Position numbers and translations under genes: made by a program | Notes under the pieces: generated by a model | Database searches by the model: none | What the model saw: the letters and a program-made list of their open reading frames with translations, nothing else | Told to the model about the DNA's origin: nothing | NCBI RefSeq assembly: GCF_943913695.1 | Contig: NZ_CALTZE010000073.1 | Location: forward strand, 1-20,336 | Length of the DNA: 20,336 bases | Source: an uncultured Marmoricola sp. | Lineage (GTDB): Bacteria; Actinomycetota; Actinomycetes; Propionibacteriales; Nocardioidaceae | Direction: 5' to 3' | In this document: positions 1 to 6,483 of the stretch, piece after piece | Numbering within the stretch: position 1 is the first letter of the stretch | How the letters are laid out: each line of letters begins with the position of its first letter

Positions 1-346
1 CTCCTCAGGGAGCGGTTGGGGTACGTCGTCTCATCCGACCTGCTGCTTGTTGGGGCGAGTCCCACGCCGCCGCTCCCCGGGGTGTGAGTGCCGGCCTGCC
101 GCTCCCTGAGGTGCGAGCGAAGCGAGCCACGAAGGGCGCCCCCCTTCGTGACGCCCCGCTCGTGCCTCGCGGGGCTCCTCAGGGAGCGGTTGGGGTACGT
201 CGTCTCATCCGACCTGCTGCTTGTTGGGGTGAGTGCCACGCCGCCGCTCCCCGGGGTGTGGGTGCCGACCTACCGCTCCCTGAGGTGCGAGCGAAGCGAG
301 TCACGAAGGGCGCCCCTTCGTGACGCCCCGCTCGTGCCTCGCGGAG
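1..346. repeat. Tandem duplication, ~174-bp unit, two copies
   Basis: The segment 1-174 is repeated almost base for base at 175-346. The second copy is 2 bp shorter (one CC lost in a C-run) and has a few substitutions. Each unit starts with CTCCTCAGGGAGCGG, runs through a unique-looking 80-bp stretch, and ends in a large inverted repeat. A third copy of the starting 15-mer follows at 347. The first copy begins at the window edge, so the array may extend further left. Open frames here are by-products of the repeats and differ in every frame; I see no credible gene in 1-480. By the usual actinobacterial order topA-tmk-holB, topA might lie to the left, but that is outside the window. Confidence 0.9.
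99..189. repeat. Large imperfect inverted repeat (copy A)
   Basis: CCGCTCCCTGAGG at 99-111 pairs with its reverse complement inside CTCCTCAGGGAGCGG at 175-189. Inside these arms, CACGAAGGG pairs with CCCTTCGTG around the centre, and CGAGCGAAGCGAGC faces a GC-rich partly complementary stretch. The whole ~90 nt could fold into one long hairpin as RNA or a cruciform as DNA. It is a REP/BIME-like intergenic palindrome and encodes no protein that I can recognise. Confidence 0.75.
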
Positions 347-361
347 CTCCTCAGGGAGCGG
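273..361. repeat. Large imperfect inverted repeat (copy B)
   Basis: This is the second copy of the ~90-nt palindrome, with CCGCTCCCTGAGG at 273-285 and the complementary CTCCTCAGGGAGCGG at 347-361. The central CACGAAGGG/CCCTTCGTG pair is kept although 2 bp have been lost in the loop. Preservation of pairing with a loop change suggests that the fold is the conserved property. Confidence 0.72.
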
Positions 362-452
362 TGCGGGGTACGCCGCCGCTCGCTCCTCAGGGAGCGGCTC
401 GGAGTACGCCGCTCGGTCCTCACGGAGCGGTGCGGGGTACGTCGTCGCACCC
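347..452. repeat. Short tandem array, ~36-bp period, three degenerate units
   Basis: The 15-mer CTCCTCAGGGAGCGG occurs at 347 and 383 and, with two changes, at 416 (spacings 36 and 33). The sequence between copies is also related, with GGGGTACGCCGCCGCTCG-like segments, so the whole ~36-bp unit is duplicated rather than only the 15-mer. The array stops about 15 bp before the predicted tmk -10 box. Confidence 0.7.
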
Positions 453-468
453 TGTCGGAGCAGCCGCC

Positions 469-474
469 TAGGGT
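469..474 (+). promoter_or_regulatory. -10 box TAGGGT for leaderless tmk transcript
   Basis: TAGGGT fits the actinobacterial TAnnnT -10 consensus and lies exactly 6 nt before the GTG at 481. There is no purine-rich ribosome site between it and the start. This geometry puts the transcription start at the start codon, giving a leaderless mRNA. No clear -35 is seen. The same arrangement with the same 6-nt spacing recurs at 2289 and 8516. Confidence 0.5.
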
Positions 475-480
475 GGCGTC

Positions 481-1128
481 GTGCCGTTCCCCGGGGTCTA
501 CGCCGAGCGCGGGCTCTTCGTCGCGCTCGAGGGGGGTGAGGGGGCCGGCAAGTCGACGCAGGCGCGGCTGCTGCGCGAGCGGCTGGAGGCCGAGGGCCAC
601 GAGGTGGTGCTGACCCGGGAGCCGGGCGACACCCTCGTGGGTGCCCGGGTGCGTGAGCTGCTGCTCGACCCGGCAACCGGACGGATGTCCGACCGCACCG
701 AGGCGCTGCTCTACGCCGCCGACAAGGCCGAGCACGTCGAGAGCGTCGTACGCCCCGCGCTGGAGCGGGGGCAGGTGGTGGTGACCGACCGCTACGTCGA
801 CTCGACGCTGGCCTACCAGGGCGCCGGCCGGGCCCTCGACCCGGCAGACCTGGAGTGGGTGGCGCGCTGGTCGACCGGCGACCTGCGCCCCCACCTGACC
901 GTGCTGCTCGACCTCGACCCGGCACGCGGCATGGGCCGCTTCGAGGGGCGCGACCGGATCGAGAGCGAGGGGCTGGAGTTTCACCTGCGGGTGCGCGAGG
1001 AGTTCCTGCGGCTGGCCGGGGGCGACACCGACCGCTACGCCGTGGTCGACGCCGACACCGCCCCCGAGACGATCGCCGGGCAGGTCTGGGCCCGGGTGGC
1101 GCCGCTGCTACCGGGAGGCGCGGCATGA
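481..1128 (+). CDS. tmk: dTMP (thymidylate) kinase
   Basis: Phosphorylates dTMP to dTDP with ATP in the cytoplasm, an essential step of dTTP synthesis. The 215-residue product has the normal length. The P-loop GGEGAGKST is at residues 18-26. TREPGDT follows at about 45-51, where most family members have TREPGGT. The DRY motif lies in VVVTDRYVDSTLAYQG, and the Arg-rich lid (RFEGRDRIESEG) is followed by the expected C-terminal helices. The GTG start at 481 is chosen because it lies 6 nt after a TAGGGT -10 box and begins the family-typical short tail before the P-loop. The stop overlaps the next start in ATGA (1125-1128), so tmk and holB are translationally coupled. Confidence 0.96.
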   Translation: MPFPGVYAERGLFVALEGGEGAGKSTQARLLRERLEAEGHEVVLTREPGDTLVGARVRELLLDPATGRMSDRTEALLYAADKAEHVESVVRPALERGQVVVTDRYVDSTLAYQGAGRALDPADLEWVARWSTGDLRPHLTVLLDLDPARGMGRFEGRDRIESEGLEFHLRVREEFLRLAGGDTDRYAVVDADTAPETIAGQVWARVAPLLPGGAA

Positions 1129-2267
1129 GCACCGCCGTGTGGGAGCAGCTGGTCGGGCAGCGCCCCGTCGTGGAGCGGCTGCAGCGGGCGGTCGCCGGCG
1201 ACATGACCCACGCCTGGCTCTTCACGGGCCCGCCGGGCTCCGGGCGCTCCAACGCCGCGCTGGCCTTCGCGGCCGCACTGCAGTGCCCCGACGGCGGGTG
1301 CGGGCACTGCGAGTCGTGCCACGAGGCCGAGGTCGGCTCGCACCCCGACATCCGCGTGACCCGCACCGAGAAGCTCTCCATCGGCGTCGACGAGGTGCGC
1401 GAGCTGGTCCGCACCTCCGCCCTGGCGCCGGTCGGCCGCCGCTGGCAGGTGATGGTCGTCGAGGACGCCGACCGGCTCACCGACCAGGCGGCCAACGCGC
1501 TGCTCAAGGCGATCGAGGAGCCCACCGACCGCACCGTCTGGCTGCTGTGCGCGCCGACGGCCGAGGACGTGCTGCCCACGATCCGCTCGCGCACCCGCCC
1601 CGTCGTGCTGTCGACGCCGTCGACCGACGCGGTCACCGACTTCCTGCAGCGCCGCGACGGGGTGCCGCCCGAGGCTGCGTCGTACGCCGCCCGCGCCAGC
1701 CAGGGCCACATCGGTCGCGCCCGCGCCCTGGCTCGCGACGAGGACACCCGACGCCGCCGGGTCGAGGTGGTCGGCATCCCCGCGCGGCTCACCGACCTCG
1801 GCCGCTGCCTGACCGCCGCCTCCGACCTCCACGAGGTCGCCAAGGAGGAGGCCACCGCGTTGACCTCGGTGGCCGACGCCCGTGAGAAGGCCGACCTCGA
1901 CCGCGCCTACGGCGTGGTGGAGCGCGGGCGTCGCCCCCGCGAGTACGCCCCCGCGCTGAGCGCGCTGGAGAAGGACCAGCGCACCCGCGCCAAGCGCCGG
2001 GTGCTCGACGTGGTCGACCGCGGCCTGATGGACCTGGTCTCGGTCTACCGCGACGTGCTGATGGTCCAGCTCGGCACCGGCAGCGAACTGGTCAACGCCG
2101 AGCTGAGCCCCGACGTCGAGCGGATGGCGCGCTCCACCACGGCTGAGCAGACGTTGCGGCGCATCGAGGCGGTCTTCGAGGCGCGGGAGCAGATGCTGGA
2201 GTTCAACGTGCCGCCGCTGCTCGCGCTGGAGTCGCTCATGGTCGCGCTGTGCCGGTGGACAACCTGA
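1125..2267 (+). CDS. holB: DNA polymerase III subunit delta' (clamp loader)
   Basis: Part of the replicative clamp loader, which opens and loads the beta clamp. The 380-residue product starts at the ATG inside the tmk stop. AAA+ features are visible: a P-loop-like GPPGSGRS at 35-42, in which Arg replaces the catalytic Lys, and a zinc-binding set of Cys54, 59, 62 and 65. A Walker-B-like VVEDADRL follows at 111-118, then NALLKAIEEP at 124-133 and a TIRSR sensor at 152-156. The Lys to Arg change fits delta' being the non-hydrolysing subunit of the complex. The C-terminal helical collar region is less conserved, as is usual. The open frame continues upstream inside tmk, but that part has no delta' similarity. 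Its placement after tmk is the standard actinobacterial arrangement. Confidence 0.95.
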   Translation: MSTAVWEQLVGQRPVVERLQRAVAGDMTHAWLFTGPPGSGRSNAALAFAAALQCPDGGCGHCESCHEAEVGSHPDIRVTRTEKLSIGVDEVRELVRTSALAPVGRRWQVMVVEDADRLTDQAANALLKAIEEPTDRTVWLLCAPTAEDVLPTIRSRTRPVVLSTPSTDAVTDFLQRRDGVPPEAASYAARASQGHIGRARALARDEDTRRRRVEVVGIPARLTDLGRCLTAASDLHEVAKEEATALTSVADAREKADLDRAYGVVERGRRPREYAPALSALEKDQRTRAKRRVLDVVDRGLMDLVSVYRDVLMVQLGTGSELVNAELSPDVERMARSTTAEQTLRRIEAVFEAREQMLEFNVPPLLALESLMVALCRWTT

Positions 2268-2288
2268 CGGGCCGTTGTCGCGGGACCC

Positions 2289-2294
2289 TAGGGT
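2289..2294 (+). promoter_or_regulatory. -10 box TAGGGT for leaderless hydrolase transcript
   Basis: TAGGGT ends exactly 6 nt before the ATG at 2301, with no Shine-Dalgarno in between. It is the same hexamer and spacing as the tmk promoter. A CTGACG at 2264-2269 could be the -35 (19-nt spacer), overlapping the end of holB. This suggests that the hydrolase is transcribed separately from tmk-holB. Confidence 0.5.
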
Positions 2295-2300
2295 TGCGGC

Positions 2301-3911
2301 ATGTCGGTGCCCGGACCTCCCCCCGCAGCTGCGCCCGAGCCTCCGCGTCGCAGCCGCACGGCCGTCATCGTCGTCGTGCTGACCGTGGTGGTGGTGCTGG
2401 CACTGGTCATCGTCGCCGGCGTGACCACCTTCCGCTTCGTGGGCGATGACTCCGAAACGGGAGCCTCTCCGGCCCAGCGCGCCGAGCCCCCCGCGCCGAC
2501 GGGCACGCCCTCACCCGGTCCGGCCGAGCTGTCGGCCTACTACGACCAGGAGCTCGACTGGCGCGACTGCGGACGCAACGAGTGCACCGAGCTGACCGTG
2601 CCGCTCGACTACGCCGAGCCCGACGGCGAGACCATCAGCCTCGCGGTGCTGCGGGTGCCCGCGCGTGACCGGGGCAGCCGCATCGGCCAGCTCGTCGTCA
2701 ACCCGGGCGGCCCGGGTGGGTCCGGGGTCCAGCTCGCGCAAGCCGGCTCGCTGGCGACCGGCACCGCGGTCGCCCGGCGCTACGACATCGTCGGCTTCGA
2801 CCCGCGCGGCGTCGCGGGCAGCACTCCTCTGGAGTGCGGCACCACCGAGCAGACCGACGACTTCCTGGCCACCGACCCCGACCCCGACACGCCTGCCGAG
2901 CTCACCGAGCTCGACGAGATCACCCGCGACTACGGCCAGAGCTGCCTCGACAACAGCGGCGCCCTCGCCGAGCACGTCTCGACCGTCGAGGTCGCCAAGG
3001 ACATGGACGTCCTGCGCGCCGCGCTCGGCGAGCCCGAGCTCGACTACCTCGGCTTCTCCTACGGCACCACCCTGGGAGCGACGTACGCCGACCTCTTCCC
3101 GCAGCGGGTCGGGCGCATGGTCCTCGACGGCGCCATCGCGCAGAACATCAGCGACGAGCAGCGCACCCTCGACCAGGCGCGCGGCTTCCAGACCGCGCTC
3201 GACGCCTACCTCGCCGACTGCGTCGACCAGGGCACCTGTCCGCTGGGCGACAGCGTCGAGGAGGGCCAGCGTGCCATCGCCGATCTGCTCGACGAGCTCG
3301 ACGAGTCACCGATGGAGACCGGGGAGGACCGTCAACTCACCGAGGGCCTCGCGGTCTACGGGATCTTCATGCCGCTCTATGTGGCGGAATACTGGCCGAT
3401 GCTCACCGAGTCGCTCACCCAGGCCCTCGACGGCGACGGCAGCGGGCTGCTCGGGCTGGCCGAGCAGTACACCCGGCGCGGCGACAACGGCTACCTCGGC
3501 AACCAGACCGAGGCGCTCTACGCCGTCAACTGCCTCGACGCGACCTCCTCGATCCCGCTCGAGGACGTCTCCGCCCAGTTCGACGCCTTCGCGGAGGCAG
3601 CGCCGGTCTTCGGTCGGGTCTTCGCCTACGGCCTCGCCGGCTGCGGCTCCTGGCCCACCTTCGAGGAGCGCGAGAAGCGCCCGATCTCCGCCGAGGGCGC
3701 CGCCCCGATCGTCGTGATCGGCACCACCCGCGACCCGGCGACGCCGTACGTCTGGGCCCAGGGGCTGGCCCGCGAGCTCGACTCCGGCGTGCTCGTCTCG
3801 CGCGACGGCGACGGTCACACCGGCTTCAACCAGGGCAACCAGTGCGTCGACGACGCCGTGGTCGACTACCTCATCGACGGGACGGTCCCCCGCGACGGCC
3901 TGGAGTGCTGA
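2301..3911 (+). CDS. Membrane-anchored alpha/beta hydrolase, TAP-like (tripeptidyl aminopeptidase family)
   Basis: Likely an extracellular serine peptidase of the SlpD/SlpE/TAP type that trims short peptides; the exact substrate is unknown. The 536-residue product has a proline-rich cytoplasmic tail, one hydrophobic segment at about 20-42, and a Ser/Pro/Thr-rich linker to about residue 75. The hydrolase domain follows, with the oxyanion motif NPGGPGGSG at 134-142 and the nucleophile elbow GFSYGTTLG with Ser253. Asp478 (in TTRDPATP) and His506 (in DGHTGFNQG) complete the triad. The last ~100 residues match the TAP C-terminal region. No lipobox is seen, so it is more likely held by an uncleaved N-terminal anchor. 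Several paired cysteines suit an exported protein. The ATG at 2301 is set by the -10 box 6 nt upstream. A similar gene follows tmk-holB in other actinobacteria. Confidence 0.88.
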   Translation: MSVPGPPPAAAPEPPRRSRTAVIVVVLTVVVVLALVIVAGVTTFRFVGDDSETGASPAQRAEPPAPTGTPSPGPAELSAYYDQELDWRDCGRNECTELTVPLDYAEPDGETISLAVLRVPARDRGSRIGQLVVNPGGPGGSGVQLAQAGSLATGTAVARRYDIVGFDPRGVAGSTPLECGTTEQTDDFLATDPDPDTPAELTELDEITRDYGQSCLDNSGALAEHVSTVEVAKDMDVLRAALGEPELDYLGFSYGTTLGATYADLFPQRVGRMVLDGAIAQNISDEQRTLDQARGFQTALDAYLADCVDQGTCPLGDSVEEGQRAIADLLDELDESPMETGEDRQLTEGLAVYGIFMPLYVAEYWPMLTESLTQALDGDGSGLLGLAEQYTRRGDNGYLGNQTEALYAVNCLDATSSIPLEDVSAQFDAFAEAAPVFGRVFAYGLAGCGSWPTFEEREKRPISAEGAAPIVVIGTTRDPATPYVWAQGLARELDSGVLVSRDGDGHTGFNQGNQCVDDAVVDYLIDGTVPRDGLEC

Positions 3912-3952
3912 GGCGCCCTCCGGCCGGTTGGTCCCGCCCGGCTCGTCGCGCC

Positions 3953-3958
3953 TATACT
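3953..3958 (+). promoter_or_regulatory. -10 box TATACT of the tRNA-Thr promoter
   Basis: TATACT is close to the consensus and AT-rich for this locus. It lies 40 nt before the tRNA, just after the hydrolase stop. TTGGTC at 3928-3933 is a possible -35, but the 19-nt spacer is long. The predicted transcript would begin near 3965 with a ~28-nt 5' leader. Confidence 0.5.
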
Positions 3959-3968
3959 CGTCCGGCGT

Positions 3969-3987
3969 GCCCGGCTCCTGGCCGGGC
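3969..3987 (+). other. GC hairpin in the pre-tRNA leader (or terminator of the hydrolase)
   Basis: GCCCGGC (3969-3975) and GCCGGGC (3981-3987) form a perfect 7-bp stem with a 5-nt TCCTG loop, ending 5 nt before the mature tRNA. There is no T-run after it. Because the tRNA promoter lies upstream, the hairpin would be in the precursor leader. It might also stop read-through from the hydrolase. Confidence 0.55.
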
Positions 3988-3992
3988 ATTGC

Positions 3993-4065
3993 GCCGCCTT
4001 AGCTCAGTCGGTAGAGCGATTCACTCGTAATGAATAGGTCGTCGGTTCGATTCCGACAGGCGGCT
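3993..4065 (+). tRNA. tRNA-Thr (anticodon CGT)
   Basis: A full cloverleaf can be drawn. The acceptor stem GCCGCCT/AGGCGGC (3993-3999 with 4058-4064) is perfect and the D stem is GCTC/GAGC. The anticodon stem ATTCA/TGAAT encloses the loop CTCGTAA with anticodon CGT at 4026-4028, reading ACG. The T arm is GTCGG-TTCGATT-CCGAC. The discriminator base is T4065. The 3' CCA is not encoded (TCCGAT follows), so it must be added after transcription. The position after tmk-holB-hydrolase is typical of actinobacteria. Confidence 0.97.
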
Positions 4066-4091
4066 CCGATGTGAGGCAACGGGTCCCCGCG

Positions 4092-4113
4092 TCAACGGGA
4101 AGGGTCCCGTTGA
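4092..4113 (+). terminator. Hairpin after tRNA-Thr, terminator-like without U-run
   Basis: A perfect 9-bp stem with arms TCAACGGGA and TCCCGTTGA is closed by a 4-nt AGGG loop, 26 nt after the tRNA. There is no T-tract downstream, as is common for candidate terminators in high-GC actinobacteria. It also faces the end of the convergent tetR gene at 4178, so it may act on both sides. Confidence 0.5.
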
Positions 4114-4177
4114 TCCGGTGCCCGGGAGCCTTCCCGATCACTGTTCGAGGGTGCAGGCTGGTCGAACCGGCAGCTGG

Positions 4178-4882
4178 TCAGCCGCCGCCGGCCTGCAGCC
4201 GCAGCCCGGCGAGGAGCAGGTCGAGGCCGGCGAGGAACTGGTCGCGGTCGTCGTGGTGGGCGAACTCGTCGACCACGTGGTGCAGGAACGGGAACTCGTC
4301 GGGGTCCAGCTCGCGCCACGCGGCGGCGTACCGCTCGGTGAAGGCGTCGCGGTCGATCTCACCGTCGAGCACCTCCTGCGGCGGCTGGCGGCCGAGGTCG
4401 GCGCCGACGCCGACGACGTAGCCGACGACCGCGGAGACGGCGTGGAAGGACTCGCGTGGCGGGAGCCCGAGCCGCAGCACCTGCTGGCCCAGGCGGTCGT
4501 AGAGGCGCAGGCCGTGGGGTTGGACGCCGGTGTCGCGGAGGAAGTACGCCGCCAGCCACGGCCGCCGCTCGATGGCGTCGAAGAGCTCGATGGAGATGTC
4601 GCGCACGTCGTCGAGCGGGTCGGGGCTGCCGTGCATCGACTCGGTGGCCTCCAGCAGCTCGGCCATCACGTGGTCGCAGGCGCGGTCGAGCAGCTCGTCC
4701 TTGCCGTCGACGTACCAGTAGATGCTCCCGACGCCGCCGCCCAGTCGCTGCGCGAGCGCGCGAAACGTCAGGGCTCCCTCGCCGGCCTCGTCGAGCAGGG
4801 CGACGGCCTCGGAGACCACGGCCTCCAGTGAGTGCGAGGCCCGGCGTCGGGGTGCGGCTGACCTGGTGGGCATGGCACTCAT
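4178..4882 (-). CDS. TetR family transcriptional regulator
   Basis: Probable repressor of the divergent MFS exporter and of itself. The 234-residue product has an N-terminal helix-turn-helix at about 38-65 (LTFRALAQRLGGGVGSIYWY, then KDELL), in the classic TetR layout. The C-terminal ligand domain is helical and variable, and the inducer cannot be predicted. Two in-frame ATGs, at 4882 and 4873, are both possible starts; neither has a strong ribosome site. The 88-bp gap to the exporter gene holds three GAAC-N3-GTTC palindromes, the natural binding sites for this protein. The gene ends convergent to the tRNA-Thr unit. Confidence 0.92.
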   Translation of the reverse strand: MSAMPTRSAAPRRRASHSLEAVVSEAVALLDEAGEGALTFRALAQRLGGGVGSIYWYVDGKDELLDRACDHVMAELLEATESMHGSPDPLDDVRDISIELFDAIERRPWLAAYFLRDTGVQPHGLRLYDRLGQQVLRLGLPPRESFHAVSAVVGYVVGVGADLGRQPPQEVLDGEIDRDAFTERYAAAWRELDPDEFPFLHHVVDEFAHHDDRDQFLAGLDLLLAGLRLQAGGG

Positions 4883-4893
4883 CCCACCACATC

Positions 4894-4922
4894 TTGCGCT
4901 CGATCGAACAATGTTCTATCTT
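4894..4922 (+). promoter_or_regulatory. Predicted promoter of the MFS exporter gene
   Basis: TTGCGC (4894-4899) and TATCTT (4917-4922) are separated by 17 nt and precede the MFS start by about 50 nt. The first operator (4906-4916) fills the spacer and the second begins just after the -10, so bound TetR would block RNA polymerase directly. Confidence 0.45.
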
Positions 4923-4953
4923 TCGAACTGCGTTCGGTAGTCGAACGTCGTTC
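4906..4953. promoter_or_regulatory. Triple operator, GAAC-N3-GTTC x3
   Basis: Three perfect 4+4 palindromes with 3-nt centres lie at 4906-4916 (AAT), 4925-4935 (TGC) and 4943-4953 (GTC), with starts 19 and 18 bp apart. Flanks extend the match toward TCGAAC-N3-GTTCGA. The ~18-19 bp period is not a whole number of helix turns. They sit between divergent tetR and MFS genes, which strongly suggests TetR operators controlling both. Confidence 0.75.
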
Positions 4954-4960
4954 GATCACT

Positions 4961-4965
4961 GGAGG
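4961..4965 (+). promoter_or_regulatory. Ribosome binding site GGAGG of the MFS gene
   Basis: A strong GGAGG lies 5 nt before the ATG at 4971 and fixes that start. It contrasts with the SD-less leaderless starts found elsewhere in the window. Confidence 0.75.
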
Positions 4966-4970
4966 TCGCC

Positions 4971-6437
4971 ATGAGTGCCCACGTCACCACCCCCACTGCC
5001 AGCCGCACCGCGACCACCTACCCCTCGCTGCGCGCCGCCTGGGTCCCGCTCGCCGCGCTGTGCCTGGCCTTCTTCGTCGAGATGGTCGACAACACGCTGC
5101 TGACCATCGCGCTACCGACCATCGCCCGCGACCTGGGCAGCGGCACCACGGCGCTGCAGTGGGTCACCGGCGCCTACTCGCTGACCTTCGGCGGTCTGTT
5201 GCTCACCGCCGGCTCCGCCGCCGACCGACTGGGGCGTCGGCGGGTGCTGCTCGTCGGTCTGGCCGGCTTCGGGTTGATGAGCCTCGCCGTCATGGCGGTC
5301 GACTCGGCGGGCAGCCTGATCGCGCTGCGCGCCGCGCTCGGCGTCGCGGCGGCCGCGATGGCGCCGATCACCAACTCGCTGGTCTTCCGGCTCTTCGACG
5401 ACCAGGCGCTGCGGATGCGCGCGATGACCGTGATGATCGTCGTGGGGATGAGCGGGTTCATCCTCGGCCCGCTGCTCGGGGGCACGGCGCTCGCCCACGT
5501 CCGCTGGGAGTGGCTGCTCCTGGTCAACGCACCGATCGCGCTGATCGCCTTCGTCGGCGTTCGCCTCGGCGTGCCCGCCGACCGGGCCGAGGACCTGACC
5601 AGCGACCGCCTCGACGTGCCGGGCGCGGTGCTCAGCATCGCCACCATCGGGCTGGCCTGCTGGACGCTGACCAGCGGCGTCGAGCACGGCTGGCTCTCCT
5701 TCGCGACCATCGGCTCCGCCCTCGGGGCGGCCCTCGCGCTGGCGGCGTTCGTGCGCCACGAGAGCACCACCGCGCAGCCGATGCTCGACCTCGCGCTGTT
5801 TCGCCGCGGCACCGTGCGCGGCGCTGCGCTGGCCCAGGTCGGCACCTCGATCGCGATGGCCGGCGTGATGTTCAGCCTGATCCTGCACTTCCAGTACGCC
5901 TACGGCTGGAGTCCGGTGCGGGCCGGCCTGGCCAACCTGCCGCTGATCGTCACGATGATCCTCGCGACGCCGGTCTCGGAGTCACTCGGGCGCCGGCTGG
6001 GTCACCGCGGCGCCTGCCTGGTCGGCGCCGCCCTCCTGGCCTCGTCGATGGGCGGGCTGGCGTGGGCCGTCGAGCACGGGTACGTCGCGATCGCGCTCTG
6101 CATGGTCGTCTTCACCGTCGGGCTGCGCACGGTCATGACGATCTGTGCCGTCGCGCTGGTCGAGGCGATGCCCGCCAACCGCACCTCCATCGGCACCGCG
6201 CTCAACGACACCGCCCAGGAGGTCGGCACCAGCGTCGGCACGGCGATCGTCGGCACCCTCGTCGCGGTGCTCGTCACCACGACGCTTCCCGCCGGAGTCT
6301 GGAGCGCCCAGCTCGTCGGCTCGTTCTTCGCGGGCGAGCGGGTCGTGTTCGTCGTGCTCGCCGCAGTGGTCGGGGTCGTCGCCGCCTGGGGTGCCTCCAC
6401 CCTCACCGACTCCCGGTCGGTCGACGAGCACGCCTGA
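4971..6437 (+). CDS. MFS transporter, DHA2 (EmrB/QacA-like) drug exporter
   Basis: Proton-driven efflux permease of the inner membrane, likely exporting a toxic or hydrophobic compound sensed by the TetR next door. The 488-residue length and hydrophobicity pattern suit the 14-helix DHA2 group. Asp40 lies in the first helix motif VDNTLLTIALP. Motif A appears as GSAADRLGRRR at 81-91 and the exporter motif C as GFILGPLLGG at 162-171. The cytoplasmic loop before the second half carries the typical LDLALFRRGTVRGA segment. Start and ribosome site are clear. The gene ends 46 nt from the convergent aldo/keto reductase; a weak GGAGC/GCTCC stem lies in that gap. The substrate cannot be deduced. Confidence 0.92.
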   Translation: MSAHVTTPTASRTATTYPSLRAAWVPLAALCLAFFVEMVDNTLLTIALPTIARDLGSGTTALQWVTGAYSLTFGGLLLTAGSAADRLGRRRVLLVGLAGFGLMSLAVMAVDSAGSLIALRAALGVAAAAMAPITNSLVFRLFDDQALRMRAMTVMIVVGMSGFILGPLLGGTALAHVRWEWLLLVNAPIALIAFVGVRLGVPADRAEDLTSDRLDVPGAVLSIATIGLACWTLTSGVEHGWLSFATIGSALGAALALAAFVRHESTTAQPMLDLALFRRGTVRGAALAQVGTSIAMAGVMFSLILHFQYAYGWSPVRAGLANLPLIVTMILATPVSESLGRRLGHRGACLVGAALLASSMGGLAWAVEHGYVAIALCMVVFTVGLRTVMTICAVALVEAMPANRTSIGTALNDTAQEVGTSVGTAIVGTLVAVLVTTTLPAGVWSAQLVGSFFAGERVVFVVLAAVVGVVAAWGASTLTDSRSVDEHA

Positions 6438-6483
6438 GCACCGATCACGGCGGGAGCGGCAGTGACGGCTCCGAGGCAGGAGC

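Noticed and set aside
347..452. Possible mini CRISPR array (15-mer repeated at ~36-bp spacing)
   Set aside because: The sequence between the 15-mers is also related between units, the third repeat is altered, the copy number is three, and no cas gene is near. It is an ordinary degenerate tandem repeat.
84..471. Short open frames across the repeat island
   Set aside because: They are low-complexity, arise from the repeats in several frames at once, and have no ribosome site or family motif.
179..1855. Long open frame (558 codons) on the minus strand across tmk and holB
   Set aside because: It is antisense to two well-identified genes and Arg/Ser/Pro-rich, as expected from the high-GC third-position bias.
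3993..4113. tRNA-Thr as an integration site with an element downstream
   Set aside because: No integrase gene, no direct repeat of the tRNA 3' end and no composition shift is seen in the following genes.
4118..4831. 237-codon plus-strand frame opposite tetR
   Set aside because: It is a Val/Gly/Glu-rich antisense frame; the TetR helix-turn-helix on the other strand is unmistakable.
6438..6483. Intrinsic terminator between the convergent MFS and aldo/keto reductase genes
   Set aside because: Only a 5-bp GGAGC/GCTCC stem with a 10-nt loop and no T-run; too weak to list as a feature.
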